From Rhizophagus irregularis (taxonomy: Eukaryota > Glomeromycota > Glomeromycetes > Glomerales > Glomeraceae): a stretch of 64,000 bases of DNA. Made by a program: the position numbers and the translations under genes. The notes beneath the pieces were generated by a model that saw only the letters and a list, made by a program, of their open reading frames with translations, was not told where the DNA came from and did no database searches. Each line of letters opens with the position of its first letter. Positions within the stretch are counted from its first letter, which is position 1. The stretch covers positions 5,394,001 to 5,458,000 of the forward strand of contig NC_089432.1 of the NCBI RefSeq assembly GCF_026210795.1. Reading direction: 5' to 3'. Positions 23,301 through 36,089 of this stretch are shown here, piece by piece.

Positions 23301-25696
23301 ATTTGCATAGTTGATAAAGATGATGCAAATTAAAAAAGGAAGAGAAAATTAAGAAAAAAATAAATCGATAAGTTTTATTTTAATTTTAAATAATACTGTA
23401 TATAACGATCTTACCGTACAAGTGTTATAACTTATAACGCAAACTTTCGTATGATCTTCACATTTTTTTTTTATTTTTGATTTTACGATTACAGCTGAGC
23501 TTTTCTAATTATATATTATATAAAAATTTCGACTATTAACAATAATGTTAAAATTTATTTCTTAAGAAAATTTCATTGTGAAAAACATCATGTATGAGAA
23601 CATCTAAATAACAATAAAGCTAGTACTTGTGCATCGCATTAAACTGTTAAATCACTAAATGAATATAAGTAAAATGAAATCAACAATTTTGTGCAACACA
23701 AGGTCGCGACTAACATTAGCGAGGTAATACTTATATTGTGTGATATGAATTAGCATTAGAATAATTTGTTTATTTTGAAAATCATGAATAAGTAAACGAT
23801 ATATAACAAATAGGATATTAAATAGTGAAATTTTAAAAAACAGGCTAATTTGAAGACTCCTATATTTGCTATTACAAATAAACTGATGTAAGTGTTTTCC
23901 ATTAGTTTGAGTTTAATTAATATAATACTTTAGGATTACATATTTTTTATATTTTTTAATGTGAATTTAATGTCTAATTATAATTTTATGTGGCATGAGC
24001 CGCGCGTCAGATCAATTTAAATTTGATGCACATTAGTTATCACCTGTATTGTTTGTACAAAAAAATTGACTATTTGTAAATTTTTAGTAAATTTGACCAA
24101 TATGCAAACTTCTAATACGGTTACATTATACACTATTTAATTAGTTGATTAAACTTTTAAGTCATTATTGTAAATTAGAATGGTCTATTAATTAATCGCG
24201 TGATTTTTTCAAATTTACCATACTAGTAACGAAGAAATTTAAAGATTAATGTAAAAGGATGGTTCTGAAATTTAAACTTTATAATAAAGTCACAGAACGA
24301 CTTTATAAAAAATAAGACAAGTTAGCATTTTGCAGTATTAAACAACAATAATATTTATACCAAATGCGGAAGTATTACGTCATTACGTGATGAAGCAAGA
24401 CGAACTCTTTCCAAAAGATTCGTAATGGATGTCATCATTTGTAGATGTTAGAATAATATGTATTACATCATTACATCATTTGTAATCAAAATATATATAG
24501 TACAATATGATTTTAATTGTTTGCTGCGTACTGCATATTAAGGAGTATACCAATTTTGGTAAAGTTCGCGATGTGGCTTTGATTTAACAAAAAATCATTA
24601 TATATAGGAGATCATTTTTAACTGATTTATTTCTTTTCTTTCTTTCTCACTTAATTATTTCTTATATTATGATTTAAATTATTTTACATATTCTTTTCTA
24701 TTTTATATACTTATATTAATTACATTATTAAATATTTTAATGACCTTATTCATTTAATTTATCCTATTCTAACTTTTTTACACTTTCTTATCATAAATCA
24801 AAAGTACGATACTTCAAAGTAATTTAACAGTTAATATCATGAATTATGCTACTTTATTATATTAAAAAACAACAAATGACATGATGATATTGACCATATA
24901 TTATTACCAACATCTTATATTCATAATTCAAACGCAAGTTTTTTACCACCTCTTTTCCATTATATTCGTTAATAACTAATACTAATAAGAAATTATCCTT
25001 TACTATTTAAAACATAGTGTAATGTTGTTCAATCATATCGATTCATATTATTTTATTACAAAATGGATGTTTTCCTTATTAAATATTATCCTATTTAATT
25101 ATGTTCAAAATCATTTTTGTTTTAAATTATTTTTATATTAAGAAGTTCAAACCTTTTAACTGTGAAATATAATAATTAATTAATCTATTCAAAATTTAAT
25201 AACATAACATTTTATTCTTTATAAAATAATATACATTAACTTCTAAACAAAAAAAAGAATGCTTCCACTTGAATATTACATATACTTTAATTAAGAATAG
25301 AAAAAGCAATTCTTATAGTATTAAAAATCCGCAATCTTTTCGTTGTACAAATATAGGTTGCAATGCAACAATTCACTTTCGATTAGAACGATAACGACTT
25401 CCAAATAGTAATATAACCTTTTAAAAAATATTCTACTTTATTAATTATGAAATAAGAATTTTCCTAATATATATTAGATAAATATAACATTTTCCATAAA
25501 AATTTTTATTTATATAATTATATCTAATGATTATTGGACTTGGTATTGAAAAATTATTGAATTTAGATCTTTAGATTATTTATTGAGGTTGGAAATATTA
25601 CGTTCAAGAATACTTAATAATAAAATTGTGTAACATAATATAATATATCCCTAATATTACAAAAGAAAAAAACTCGAAGATGGGCTAGTCAAGCTC

Positions 25697-25717
25697 TAAC
25701 CCTAACCTTAACCCTAA
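25697..25717. repeat. Interstitial telomere-like tract
   Basis: TAACCC TAACCT TAACCC TAA: three hexamer units plus a partial one of the (TTAGGG)n telomere repeat in reverse orientation, with one variant base, inside AT-rich intergenic DNA. Confidence 0.75.
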
Positions 25718-27937
25718 TTTGAACCAAATTATCTTCTATTAGTATAGCACTTATTATTTTATGATAAATTATCTTATTTATTAATATAACAAATATTTCA
25801 TAATATAAATTATATCATATAGTTTTTCTTCAATTAACTAAAACACAAATATTTGAAGTATTGCTAAAACTAGAGAATTTCATAATTTAATTAATACAAA
25901 CAATACACGAAAAAGGCTATTATAAAAAAAGGAGAAAAATAAGATAGTAAAGTGATTAATTAGTTCATAAAAAACAAATTACTAGATAGATAAATTTATG
26001 ACATTTAATTTTAATTATTTCGTAATTAATTATATACATGCAACATTGATTCTATATGGATTATAATTTGGTTTAGATTTTATAATATACTCCATTTTTC
26101 ATTTATAGAGCTAAGGAGAGAAATATAATTTGTTAAACAGTCATTCATATTAAGGCTTTTAAATTATTTCTTTATATTAGATTTTCAACAATCATTACAG
26201 ATTATTATATATACATCTTCTATTAATATTCTATGATATTATATTAAAAAGAATTTCAAATATACACAGTACATATCTTCTTCCAAATAATTTATATCAA
26301 GATTACCAATATCAAGCACAATACTACAATTTCTTCTTCTAATAAACGTGCAAGAAAATTCCCAAGATTCTGTTATGAATGTTGTACCAGCCATCCAGTA
26401 TACAAATTCAAATAAGGGAATTATAGAATAAATAGTAACATATTAATATTATTAAAGATAATAATGGAATAATATATAGTATTTCATTAACAAAATACAG
26501 TAATTATATTATAAAAATGGATAAATATAAAAGAGAAAAATATATTAATTGTGCTATAAAATTAAGATAGCTTAAATATATATTGAAAGTGATAATTTTA
26601 AAATATAATGAAATACTATAATATAATACAAGGAAAAGGTTTAATATTTATTATTGCTCAACATTATATATAGATATATCAAGATTTATGGATTATAGAC
26701 AATCCAAAATTTATTTAAAATGGTCTTTATTAATTCTGAGCAGTCAAAAAATCCATTGATCTTTATACAAATGATGGTCATTTTGAAAGCTGGTAATCAA
26801 AAGATGTTGTATATTAACAATGTGTATTCACTGTTAATAGTATAATAATAAGAAAGGAATGAATTAAAAACATGCAAGTATAGAAAAGAATCAATATGAT
26901 GTTATTTAAATTATAATTTATAGTTTAGGCCACATTTATAATTTCAGCCAAAATTAACCAATTAAGTCATATAATTTATCAAAAGTTTTTATTAACTGAA
27001 AATTGGATTTGGATTTTAATGTATATCTAAAATGTCATTACCTATCACTATGATATACAGTATGATAATATTCTCAATATACTATGACTATACGGTATAA
27101 ATATAAATGATATGGTGACTTTTAGAAAAGATAAAAAACTCTTTGGCAAAAAATGATACTATGATAAGCAAATAACATTTAAATCAATGATTCGATTTAC
27201 TTAACAATTAACATAATATATAATTGCTATATTTACTAAAATTCAGTTGTCTCTGAAAATATTACAAAATAATGAAGGCATTTGGAACGCTATTTATGCG
27301 TATACCATTTGAAACTATTATAGAAAGTATTTATTCTATTAAATAATAGATTATTATCGTATTTTGGTAGATAAAAAATGATATATTTTATATATTCTGC
27401 TTATGTATCTCTTCGTGCTAGTGATTATGTAAATAATGTTTTATAAACCTTAATAAAGAGATGCGTGTTACCAAAAAAAAAAATAATAATAATAATAATA
27501 TTAGGTCAAAATGAAACAAATATCATTTTATCGTTGTATATTCTTACAACTTACTGTATTTCTTTACAAATTACTTTGGATATAGTAAATTACATATTCC
27601 TTTAAGACGAGACAATTTTGAAATATAGACTTAGTCACTTAAGCATTTGCGGATATCAGAATGAGCCTTACTGGTTTCACGCCTTTACGCAGCAGATATC
27701 TTACTCCCATCTTTCGTAATCAAAACATAAAATCCATACAAAGACCTTAGGACACCTTGACATATGCCTCCTTTATCAAAACGCTATAGAGCGATATAGA
27801 TAACCAAATTAAATCCAAATATAAAAATTAGAATATTCTTGGAAATTGATGTGTAACAGTTGGAAACAATTATATTGATCATTACGTTTATTACACCATT
27901 CAGAAAACAATTTAAGCACGATACACTTACTTTTACC

Positions 27938-28085
27938 TGCTAAAACACCAAACAAAAATATCAAAGGAAAATTTACAGACTTTAAAAGATTTCATTAGTA
28001 TTTAGGGTTGGACAACATGTACCAAATGTAACAGAGCACCGATGTAATAATTTATATATATCGAAAGAGGTGTAGATACTACAGT
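27938..28085. repeat. Dispersed repeat, copy 2 (partner at 9445-9665)
   Basis: Shares AACAAAAATATCAAA, GACTTTAAAAG, TTCATTAGTATTTAGG, CAGAGCACCGA and ATCGAAAGAGGTGTAGATACT with the 3' flank of the Argonaute gene. Confidence 0.7.
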
Positions 28086-28305
28086 AAATCAAATAATTTA
28101 TTGGAAAGTAATTTACACTCAAAATAAAGACCTTTTATGACATTAGTCAGAATTTTAAAATTACAACATCTAATATATCATATCTATGAAATTTATTCTT
28201 TAAGTTAAAGAAAACCCAATATTTATACAATTAAATAAAAAAAAATAGTTCGTGCTAAATAGATTTTTATAAATAAAAAAGAAATATACCATATGTTAAT
28301 AAAAT

Positions 28306-29890
28306 TCAATTATTTAATTTTTGAACTTTTGAAACTATATCGAAATCATCTTTAAAAAAAAAATTACGCATTAGATACTTGTTATTCAAGTATTATATAA
28401 AGTAAATTAATATACTTTACCTTGATCTTGAGTTTCGATTTGCGATATTTCGGAAATATCACGCTTCTTTGAGCCACTTTTATAGATTAATAATATTAAT
28501 AATCAATAACAGTAATATATTGAATAAATTAGAAAGAAATATTGATACTACCTTGTGTAAATATCAAGACTCCATTCATTGCTAATATATTCTAAGAAAA
28601 TAAATTAATGTTGGAATTAGTATTTCAAATATTCTATGTCTTTATGATTAACGTACCATCATTGTATTCAAGTAACTTAATATCTAAATAAAAAATTATT
28701 ATTAATTTCAAGTATTGATTATTGATTTGAGTATTAATTATTGATTTAAAATTATTACATACCATTTAATGAACATGTTGAAGATGGATTTAAAATCGAA
28801 TTTAACGATCTACTAGTATAGATAGCGCCGGGATGAGATTTTTCACTAAATTCAGGACCAAGTTGTTCCGATTCTATTAATTCTAATCTTTTATTTTCAG
28901 CTTGTTTGAATTGTTCTACAGAATTATCTTTATAATACCAATTACTAAAACTTTCTGTAATTTCAGATATTAGAGGCCTCTTTGAAGGATCTGGATTCAA
29001 GCACCTCTTCATTAAATTAGCAAAACACTCAGGAGTATCATTCGTGATTTCAGGTTGTTTTCCATCAATAATTTTATAAATAAGATTAATATCATGGTCA
29101 ATATTTGCAAAAGGTTTACAACCTGTTGTTAATTCCCACATAATCATACCCATACTATAAATATCGGATTCTTTTGAAAATTCACTACCCTTAAATATTT
29201 CAGGTGCAATATATGGTATTACTCCATATATTTCATTGTTTGATAAAGTACTATTTGAAGGTTGTGATAATCCCAAATCACAAATCAGCCATGATTGATA
29301 TGATGATGATAAGATATTTCCACTATGAAAATCTCGATGTATAAAATTTTTTTTGTGAATCGCATTAAGTCTGTAATAAAAAAAACAATATATTAATATT
29401 ATAAATGATAAGTATCAATTAATAAACTTAATCATATAAATACTAATCATATAAATACCCTTCTGAAATTTTCCATAAAATATGCAATTTTGTATTCCAT
29501 GTAATATTTCTAAATTTGTTTTGCAAATATTTATGCAAATCCCCACCGTTTGCATATTCCATTATTAGCATATAATCTTTCGTGTTAAGATCTTGTGTAA
29601 TACCATAAACTTTAATAATGTATGCCAGATTAGAACATTGGAGGAATGATTCTACCTAAATATATAAAAGTTATTATGGTTTAATATAATTATAAATATA
29701 TTTGTACAAATATAACATGATTAATAATTACCTCATTTAAAAAACTATTACTATGTATTGTGAATCTGAAAATCTTTTTATAGCAACTTCTTTACCAAAC
29801 CATGTTGCTTTATGGATAGTACCATACCCTCCTTTTGCTACATGCTCTAAATTTGTAATTTGTGAATATGGGACTCTCTTTATTAGTTTG
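28306..29890 (-). CDS. Protein kinase domain and C-terminal tail (probable 3' part of the Cys-rich kinase gene)
   Basis: Exons in transcription order: about 29890-29732, 29655-29459, 29370-28763, 28683-28657, 28591-28552, 28476-28421 and 28349-28306 (TGA); from the second exon on all are GT-AG and in phase. The domain has a glycine loop KGGYGTIHKA, VAIK lysine, LIMEYANGGDL hinge, FIHRDFHSGN catalytic loop, CDLG (variant DFG), PYIAPE and the KRCLNPDPSKRP C-lobe motif, so all key residues are present. A SHPGAIYTSR segment and a short charged tail (SGSKKRDISEISQIETQ) close the protein. The first exon is out of frame with the upstream 1211-codon ORF by one base (near 29888) and contains a second shift after FSDSQ (near 29755). 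Either the gene is freshly dead or two sequence errors hide one protein. Confidence 0.75.
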
Positions 29891-32800
29891 TCTGTTCTGG
29901 AGTTGAGAAAAATTTTTCTGACAAATTATATACATATTTTGGGTTAAAATTATTGTCAATGCTATTCATATAATTGGCAATCTCACTTTTGGAATTATTG
30001 TCAATACTTCGTATATCATAAGTAACTTCATTCACATTAATGTCAATCTTATTAATAAACATTACTCTTCTGCATTTTCTGCATAGAGATTGTTCCGTAA
30101 TTCCAAAAATAATATTTGTTGTTAAGCAATTTCTACATCCCATATAAATTGTGAAGCAAGATAAACACCATTTTTGACAATCAGATTTAGATTCTAATGA
30201 TTGATCACAAGAAATACATTTATTGGAAGCATCCCACCAAGGTAAATAAAGAATTGGAATTGCTTTTTTGGTTAAAGTTGATTCTATCCATCCAGAAGAA
30301 ACTTGATAACAATCTGAGCACAACTTAAATTCAATACTAGTAGTATCTGATGAAATCTGCTGATTGACTAAATTTCCACATAAATTACAAGATAATAATT
30401 CACTTATTATATGATAATATTTACTATATAATGTATCATCATAATACATATGATTTGTAACCATTTGATTAAAATATAACATTTCAGAGCAACTCTTGCG
30501 CCATTCTTGAATATTTTGTGTACAAAAATCCTTGTTTATTGGTTCATGTCTATCACATTGAATATTATCTGCTATACTTATAAGCACATCCAAATCGTTA
30601 TTAAAAGTATATTTAATATATAAGAATAAACAATGACTGCAATATTTTTGTTTAAATAAAGGTGTTATAGAATATTTCCTTTTACAATAATAACATGTTT
30701 CTTCATTATTATTAAAAGGAATAAATATAATTGGTATTGATGGAATGATAATATTTTCATCATTATTTAAATTACTAATTTGTGGATATAAAACCAAATC
30801 TTTTAATGTTTTTGAAGGAATATAAAGTTTGTTTATGAAATTATATACTTCTAATGGATTAGAATTCTTATTAGCATAGTCCATATAATTGGCAATTTGA
30901 TTGTAACAATTAGTTTTGATTTTCTTAACAAAAATTTCTTCTTCAGCATTTATAATATTAATAGTAATAGATAATATTCCATTGCATTTTTTACATTGGG
31001 ACTGGTTTGTAATTCCAAAAATAATATTTGTTGTTAAACAATAACTACATCCGATGTAAGTTATATAGCAAGACAAACAACATTTATAATAACCAGATTT
31101 AGATTCTAAGAATTGATCACAATAAATGCATTGATTAGAAGCATCCCACCAAGGTAAATAAAGGATTGGAATTGCTTTTTTGGTCAAAGTTGATTCTATC
31201 CATCCAGAAGAAACTTGATAACAATCTGAGCACAACTTAAATTCAATACTAGTATTTGATAAAATCTGTCCATTAACTAATTTTCCACATAAATTACAAT
31301 ATATTTCACTTTCGTTAAATCCTCTATATATTTTATCATACTTATGATTTGTAACTATTTGATTAAAATATAAAATTTCAGAGCAACTGTTGCACCATTC
31401 CTGAACATTTTGTGTACAAAAATTCTTATCTTTTGATTCATGTCTACCACATTCTGTAAAATAATATTGGCTTATCAGTGCACCCAAATTGTTATTAGAA
31501 GTGTATTTAATATATAAGAATAAACAATGCCTGCAATATTTTTGTTTAAATAAAATAGTTGTAGAATATTTCCTTTTACAATAATAACATGTTTCTTCAT
31601 TATTATTAAAAGGAATAAATATACCAATTGGTATTGATGGAATGGTAATATTTTCATCATTTTCTAAATAACTAATTTTTGAATATAAAACCAAATCTTT
31701 TAATATTTTTGAAGGAATACAAAGTTTATTTATGAAATTATATACTTCTAATGGATTAGAATTCTTATTAGCAAAGTCCATATAATTGGCAATTTGATTG
31801 TAACAATTAGTTTTGATTTTCTTAACAAAAATTTCTTCTTCAGCATTTATAATATTAATAGTGATAGATAATATTATATTGCATTTTTTACATTGGGACT
31901 GGTTTGTAATTCCAAAAATAATATTTGTTGTTAAACAATACCTACATCCGATGTAAGTTATATAGCAAAACAAACAACATTTATAATAATTAGATTTAGA
32001 TTCTAAGAATTGATCACAATAAATGCATTGATTAGAAGCGTCCCACCAAGGTAAATAAAGAATTGGAATTGATTTTTTGGTTAAAGTTGATTCTATCCAT
32101 CCAGAAGAAACTTGATAACAATCTGAGCACAACTTAAATTCAGTACTACTAGTATTTGATAAAATCTGTCCATTAACCAATTTTCCACATAAATTACAAT
32201 ATATTTCACTTTTGTTAATGTTAAATTGTTTTCTCATGTGATAATCTAGTTTACCATACTTATGATTTGTAACTATTTGTTTAAAATATAAAATTTCAGA
32301 GCAACTGTTGCACCATTCCTGAACATTTTGTGTACAAAAATTCTCATTTCTTGGTTCATGTCTACCACATTGTTTATAATAATTTTTGCCTATAAGTGCA
32401 CCCAAATTGTTATTAGAAGTGTATTTAATATATAAGAATAAACAATGCCTGCAATATTTTTGTTTAAATGAAATAGTTGTAGAATATTTCCTTTTACAAT
32501 AATAACATGTTTCTTCATTATTATTAAAAGGAATAAATATACCAATTGGTATTGATGGAATGGTAATATTTTCATCATTTTCTAAATAACTAATTTTTAA
32601 ATATAAAACCAAATCTTTTAATATTTTTGAAGGAATACAAAGTTTATTTATGAAATTATATACTTCTAATGGATTAGAATTCTTATTAGCATAGTCCATA
32701 TAATTGGCAATTTGATTGTAACAATTAGTTTTGATTTTCTTAACAAAAATTTCTTCTTCAGCATTTATAATATTAATAGTGATAGATAATATTATATTGC

Positions 32801-33518
32801 ATTTTTTACATTGGGACTGGTTTGTAATTCCAAAAATAATATTTGTTGTTAAACAATACCTACATCCGATGTAAGTTATATAGCAAGACAAACAACATTT
32901 ATAATAACTAGATTTAGATTCTAAGGATTGATCACAATAAATGCATTGATCAGAGGCATCCCACCAAGGTAAATAAAGAATTGGAATTGCTTTTTTGGTC
33001 AAAGTTGATTCTATCCATCCAGAAGAAACTTGACAACAATCTGAGCACAACTTAAATTCAATACTAGCATTTGATAAAATTTGTCCATTAACTAATTGTC
33101 CACATAAATTACAATATATTCCACTATTGTTGAATTTTATACTTTTCAAATAATCTAATTTATCATACTTATGATTTGTAACTATTTGACTAAAATATAA
33201 AATTTTGGAGCAACTATTGCACCATTTTTGAATATCTTGTCCACGAAAATTCAAGTATTTTGGTTCATGTTTTATACACAGAGTAATATTTGTTGTTGTA
33301 TGTACATCTATGTTCATAATAGCTGTATTGTTGATATACATTAATAAGCAATTCTTGCAATATTTTTGACGAAAATAAATTGTTCTGAAGTAACCATATC
33401 TACAATAACTGCAATAACTATCACGATTATTAAAAGGAATAAACTGAATCGGTTCAGCACTGGATTTCAATCTTGACGTTGGATTAAAAGAGTTTTCATT
33501 ATAAGTTCTAAGCTCCAT
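29883..33518 (-). CDS. Four-fold repeated Cys-rich (zinc-ribbon-like) protein, 1211 aa, fused upstream of a kinase
   Basis: One intron-free ORF holds four copies of a module of about 300 residues. Each has CYYCKRKY...KYCRHC, CGRHEP, WCNSCSEILYF, YCNLCGKLV, FKLCSDCYQVSSGWIE, YLPWWDASNQCIYCDQ, GCRYCLTTNIIFG and CKKC, so eight or more CxxC pairs per module that could bind zinc (inference). Each module ends with a spacer (KILKDLVLY...) before the next. Copies 2 and 3 are nearly identical, and copies 1 and 4 are more diverged. The last module runs into NPKYVYNLSEKFFSTPEQTN-stop; the next base pairs in another frame encode KLIKRVPYSQITNL and the kinase. In this family, as I know it from Rhizophagus proteins, a single Cys-rich module normally precedes the kinase, so four in tandem is unusual. 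Confidence 0.8.
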   Translation of the reverse strand: MELRTYNENSFNPTSRLKSSAEPIQFIPFNNRDSYCSYCRYGYFRTIYFRQKYCKNCLLMYINNTAIMNIDVHTTTNITLCIKHEPKYLNFRGQDIQKWCNSCSKILYFSQIVTNHKYDKLDYLKSIKFNNSGIYCNLCGQLVNGQILSNASIEFKLCSDCCQVSSGWIESTLTKKAIPILYLPWWDASDQCIYCDQSLESKSSYYKCCLSCYITYIGCRYCLTTNIIFGITNQSQCKKCNIILSITINIINAEEEIFVKKIKTNCYNQIANYMDYANKNSNPLEVYNFINKLCIPSKILKDLVLYLKISYLENDENITIPSIPIGIFIPFNNNEETCYYCKRKYSTTISFKQKYCRHCLFLYIKYTSNNNLGALIGKNYYKQCGRHEPRNENFCTQNVQEWCNSCSEILYFKQIVTNHKYGKLDYHMRKQFNINKSEIYCNLCGKLVNGQILSNTSSTEFKLCSDCYQVSSGWIESTLTKKSIPILYLPWWDASNQCIYCDQFLESKSNYYKCCLFCYITYIGCRYCLTTNIIFGITNQSQCKKCNIILSITINIINAEEEIFVKKIKTNCYNQIANYMDFANKNSNPLEVYNFINKLCIPSKILKDLVLYSKISYLENDENITIPSIPIGIFIPFNNNEETCYYCKRKYSTTILFKQKYCRHCLFLYIKYTSNNNLGALISQYYFTECGRHESKDKNFCTQNVQEWCNSCSEILYFNQIVTNHKYDKIYRGFNESEIYCNLCGKLVNGQILSNTSIEFKLCSDCYQVSSGWIESTLTKKAIPILYLPWWDASNQCIYCDQFLESKSGYYKCCLSCYITYIGCSYCLTTNIIFGITNQSQCKKCNGILSITINIINAEEEIFVKKIKTNCYNQIANYMDYANKNSNPLEVYNFINKLYIPSKTLKDLVLYPQISNLNNDENIIIPSIPIIFIPFNNNEETCYYCKRKYSITPLFKQKYCSHCLFLYIKYTFNNDLDVLISIADNIQCDRHEPINKDFCTQNIQEWRKSCSEMLYFNQMVTNHMYYDDTLYSKYYHIISELLSCNLCGNLVNQQISSDTTSIEFKLCSDCYQVSSGWIESTLTKKAIPILYLPWWDASNKCISCDQSLESKSDCQKWCLSCFTIYMGCRNCLTTNIIFGITEQSLCRKCRRVMFINKIDINVNEVTYDIRSIDNNSKSEIANYMNSIDNNFNPKYVYNLSEKFFSTPEQTN
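30650..33430 (-). repeat. About 0.9-kb tandem repeats within the Cys-rich ORF
   Basis: The same DNA block recurs at spacings of 898 and 915 bp (for example AAAGGAATAAATAT at 30716, 31614 and 32529). The first and last units are less alike. Near-identity of the middle units points to recent unequal crossing-over or gene conversion. Confidence 0.85.
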
Positions 33519-36089
33519 TTTGTTATATTTAAGTTTTAAAAATAAATTAGAAAAAAAAGCTAAATTGAATATAATAATATTTCACCTGGAATCAGCTTTT
33601 ATACATTAAATTTATTAAAAATTCAGTAACGGTCGATCTGCAGAATTTTCTATGCATTATGCAAATCAGCCGCTTTCATGATTAATACTTATTACGCCTT
33701 TTTACCAAAATAATATAAATAGCGTTTATTTACTTAATTTGTACATAAAACAAAGACCTGTCGACACGCATGTGGTGTTGTAGTTCCTACACAAAAATTT
33801 TGCTTTATTTTGTTTTTATTTAATCATACGTCCATTTCTTGATCACCGCAGTCCGGATATGCCGATCATTTGTCGATCACATTTTTTTTTAACAAAATAC
33901 ATCAATAAAAGTATGTTATATATATGTGATGATATGGAGTGTCGGATAAAAATTGATAGGCGAAGGTGAATACGCATGTGCGAGCACAATTTTACATATT
34001 GTTAAATATCTCACTACCTAGTGATCCAAAAAGTTGAAACACAGCTCATTCGATTCGTCTCGACGAGTCGAATGGTTGTAGTTTCGCACTCCTGTGCATG
34101 ATAGATGGCGAACATGCCGAACAAAACTTAATTTTGCATAAGTATTCCCTATATTATAAACAATCTATAGTAAAAATAATACAGTAATTCAATAATACAG
34201 ATTTTTCAAAATATGAAATTATTAAGTTGTACCATAAAATTTAATAAATTAATGCCACAAATTAATATACAAATTGTGACACAAAATTTATTAAATTAAT
34301 TCCATTAAATTTCTAAATTGTGCTACAAAATTACGAAATTTAATAAATTTTTTGCTGCGAAATTAATGATATGGTATTTAATAAATAATGCTAATCACTA
34401 TTAAGATCAGAAAATTAGTTTCCATTAATATAAAAAATAGACACCTTTTCAACATCAATAAATGATCCTGTAAATGATCGGCAATTTCATGATGATATAG
34501 AGATGTCCACCCTGTTGCAATAACCGAAATAGCCGAACTAAATATTATATGTTAATATTAAGCTCTAAAATCTGAAAAGATATTTCTTTATATTGCCTAA
34601 TCTGTTCAATTTTTTTAAAAAAATTTTTTTCTATTGGTAAAACAAAGGCAAAAGAGTTGCACCGAAGAATTTTCTACGCATTATGCAAATCAGCCACAAC
34701 GAATAATAGGAAAGATCAAAAAAGGGCATGAAAAGTCAAAAAAAAAAATAATAATAATAGAATGAAAAAAGGAAATAGTTAAATTCCGATTAATTCCGGT
34801 ATTCCGGTTTAAATGTAGATCGATGGAAATTTCTCGATTGATGTTAGGTAATCACGAAGTTAGATAGTACAAGCCAAGATTTAGAAAAAAACTGGGAACG
34901 TTATTAATTAATAAAAGGAATATACTAAGTGCTAATGTTAAGGACAATGCTTGAGAACAATGACGAAAGAAATTAGAGAAAATATAAACTTTGTTATATT
35001 TATTAAAATTAGTAATCATTGTTAGATAATAAAATAATTTGATAATCTATATATCCTATTGAAAAGATCGTAACGAGATTGACAAGTGAAGACGGACCGG
35101 AGAAAGCATGGAGAGCGAGAAATCCATAAGAACATTTGCATTAACTAATCACATTAGTTAGTCACAAATATTTTGAATTTAATTCATTCTCTTTTGTTAT
35201 AGATTTATATTGTGTAGTGGACATAAGATATTGCCACAATTATAGTGAAATCACAGAAAATTTTGGTAAATAGAGAGGTATGTAATTAATTATACATATA
35301 ATGTATTTCTTTCCTTTTGTCCCGTATTATGTCTTTGTAGCATAATAAACTTAATCATAATACAAAGCAAAAGACATTTCTTTAGTTAATTAATTAAATG
35401 GATAAATACATATGGATAAATTAAAATTATATGATTATTAGTAACTAGAATGAAATGATAATTTAATTTCTACGGTTTATGATAAATAATTGGCCTTTTC
35501 TATACGCGATCTACCAAAATTAAAAACAAAAATTTCAAAAATGAAACATATAACACCTTATACTAGCACGCTACGAAATACAAGATAAACTAAACATTAA
35601 AAAGTGTTTCGTTAAAAAAAAACGAAAAGCAAAATTTGAAAGTCATACTTTTGAAGTGGCAGCGCTCCCAAAACCTAAAAGAGAAAACTGCTAAAAACAC
35701 TCGCTAGTTAAAATTCTTAGATTAAGAATAAAGTTACTACTTACTGAAAACCAATTTCCGAAGTAGTTCAAAAGTTAAAGAATTGGCCTTTAAATGAGGA
35801 GTAACTGAAGTGTGGATAAAAGTGAATTAACCGAAGCAAAAACTTATCAAGCGTTAATGGAAGTAAAGTTATAAAGAGAAAAAACGTCTCAAAGAATGAA
35901 AATTTAAGCGACAGATTGCCAAATTAAAGGATAGCCGATAGCGATAAATATTAAACGATGTTTTCGCATATTTTTAAACTACACCACATAATTAGTGAAA
36001 TGTTAATGTTTCAAAAATCAGAATATTACTTTTGAAATTCCGTTAAAAACCATCAAGAAACAGTTTTTAAACTTATAATATAATTTATT
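33519..36089. other. Intergenic region
   Basis: No coding-like ORF. It contains a direct repeat (GAATTTTCTAYGCATTATGCAAATCAGCC-like, 33643 and 34667) and the hairpin at 34047-34074. Confidence 0.55.
34047..34074. repeat. Near-perfect 13-bp palindrome
   Basis: CATTCGATTCGTC, a TC loop, then GACGAGTCGAATG. The arms pair completely apart from one G-T position. Its GC content is high for the neighbourhood. Confidence 0.7.

Larger units (their letters stand above)
18638..23800 (-). repeat. Left arm of large inverted duplication
   Basis: The upstream flank of F-box copy 3, read on the plus strand from 20045, matches the reverse complement of the flank upstream of copy 4 (39821 down to about 37980) over about 2 kb once the insertions at 20777-21298 and 21344-22898 are removed. 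Matching blocks include TTTTTAAACG, CAAGAATTTCGTGATTA, TCTTCAATTTTTTAGA, TCAATAATAATTAATTAATT, GATGAGTTTAAATAAGCT, TTTGAAAGATTATAT and TTTTGTGCAACACAA. Order is preserved; orientation is inverted. Confidence 0.8.
23801..28305. other. Gene-free spacer of the inverted duplication, left half
   Basis: Very AT-rich with no coding-like ORF. It holds the interstitial telomere-like tract at 25697-25717, the repeat copy at about 27938-28085 and a short TAA/AAT microsatellite near 27482-27500. Confidence 0.6.
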
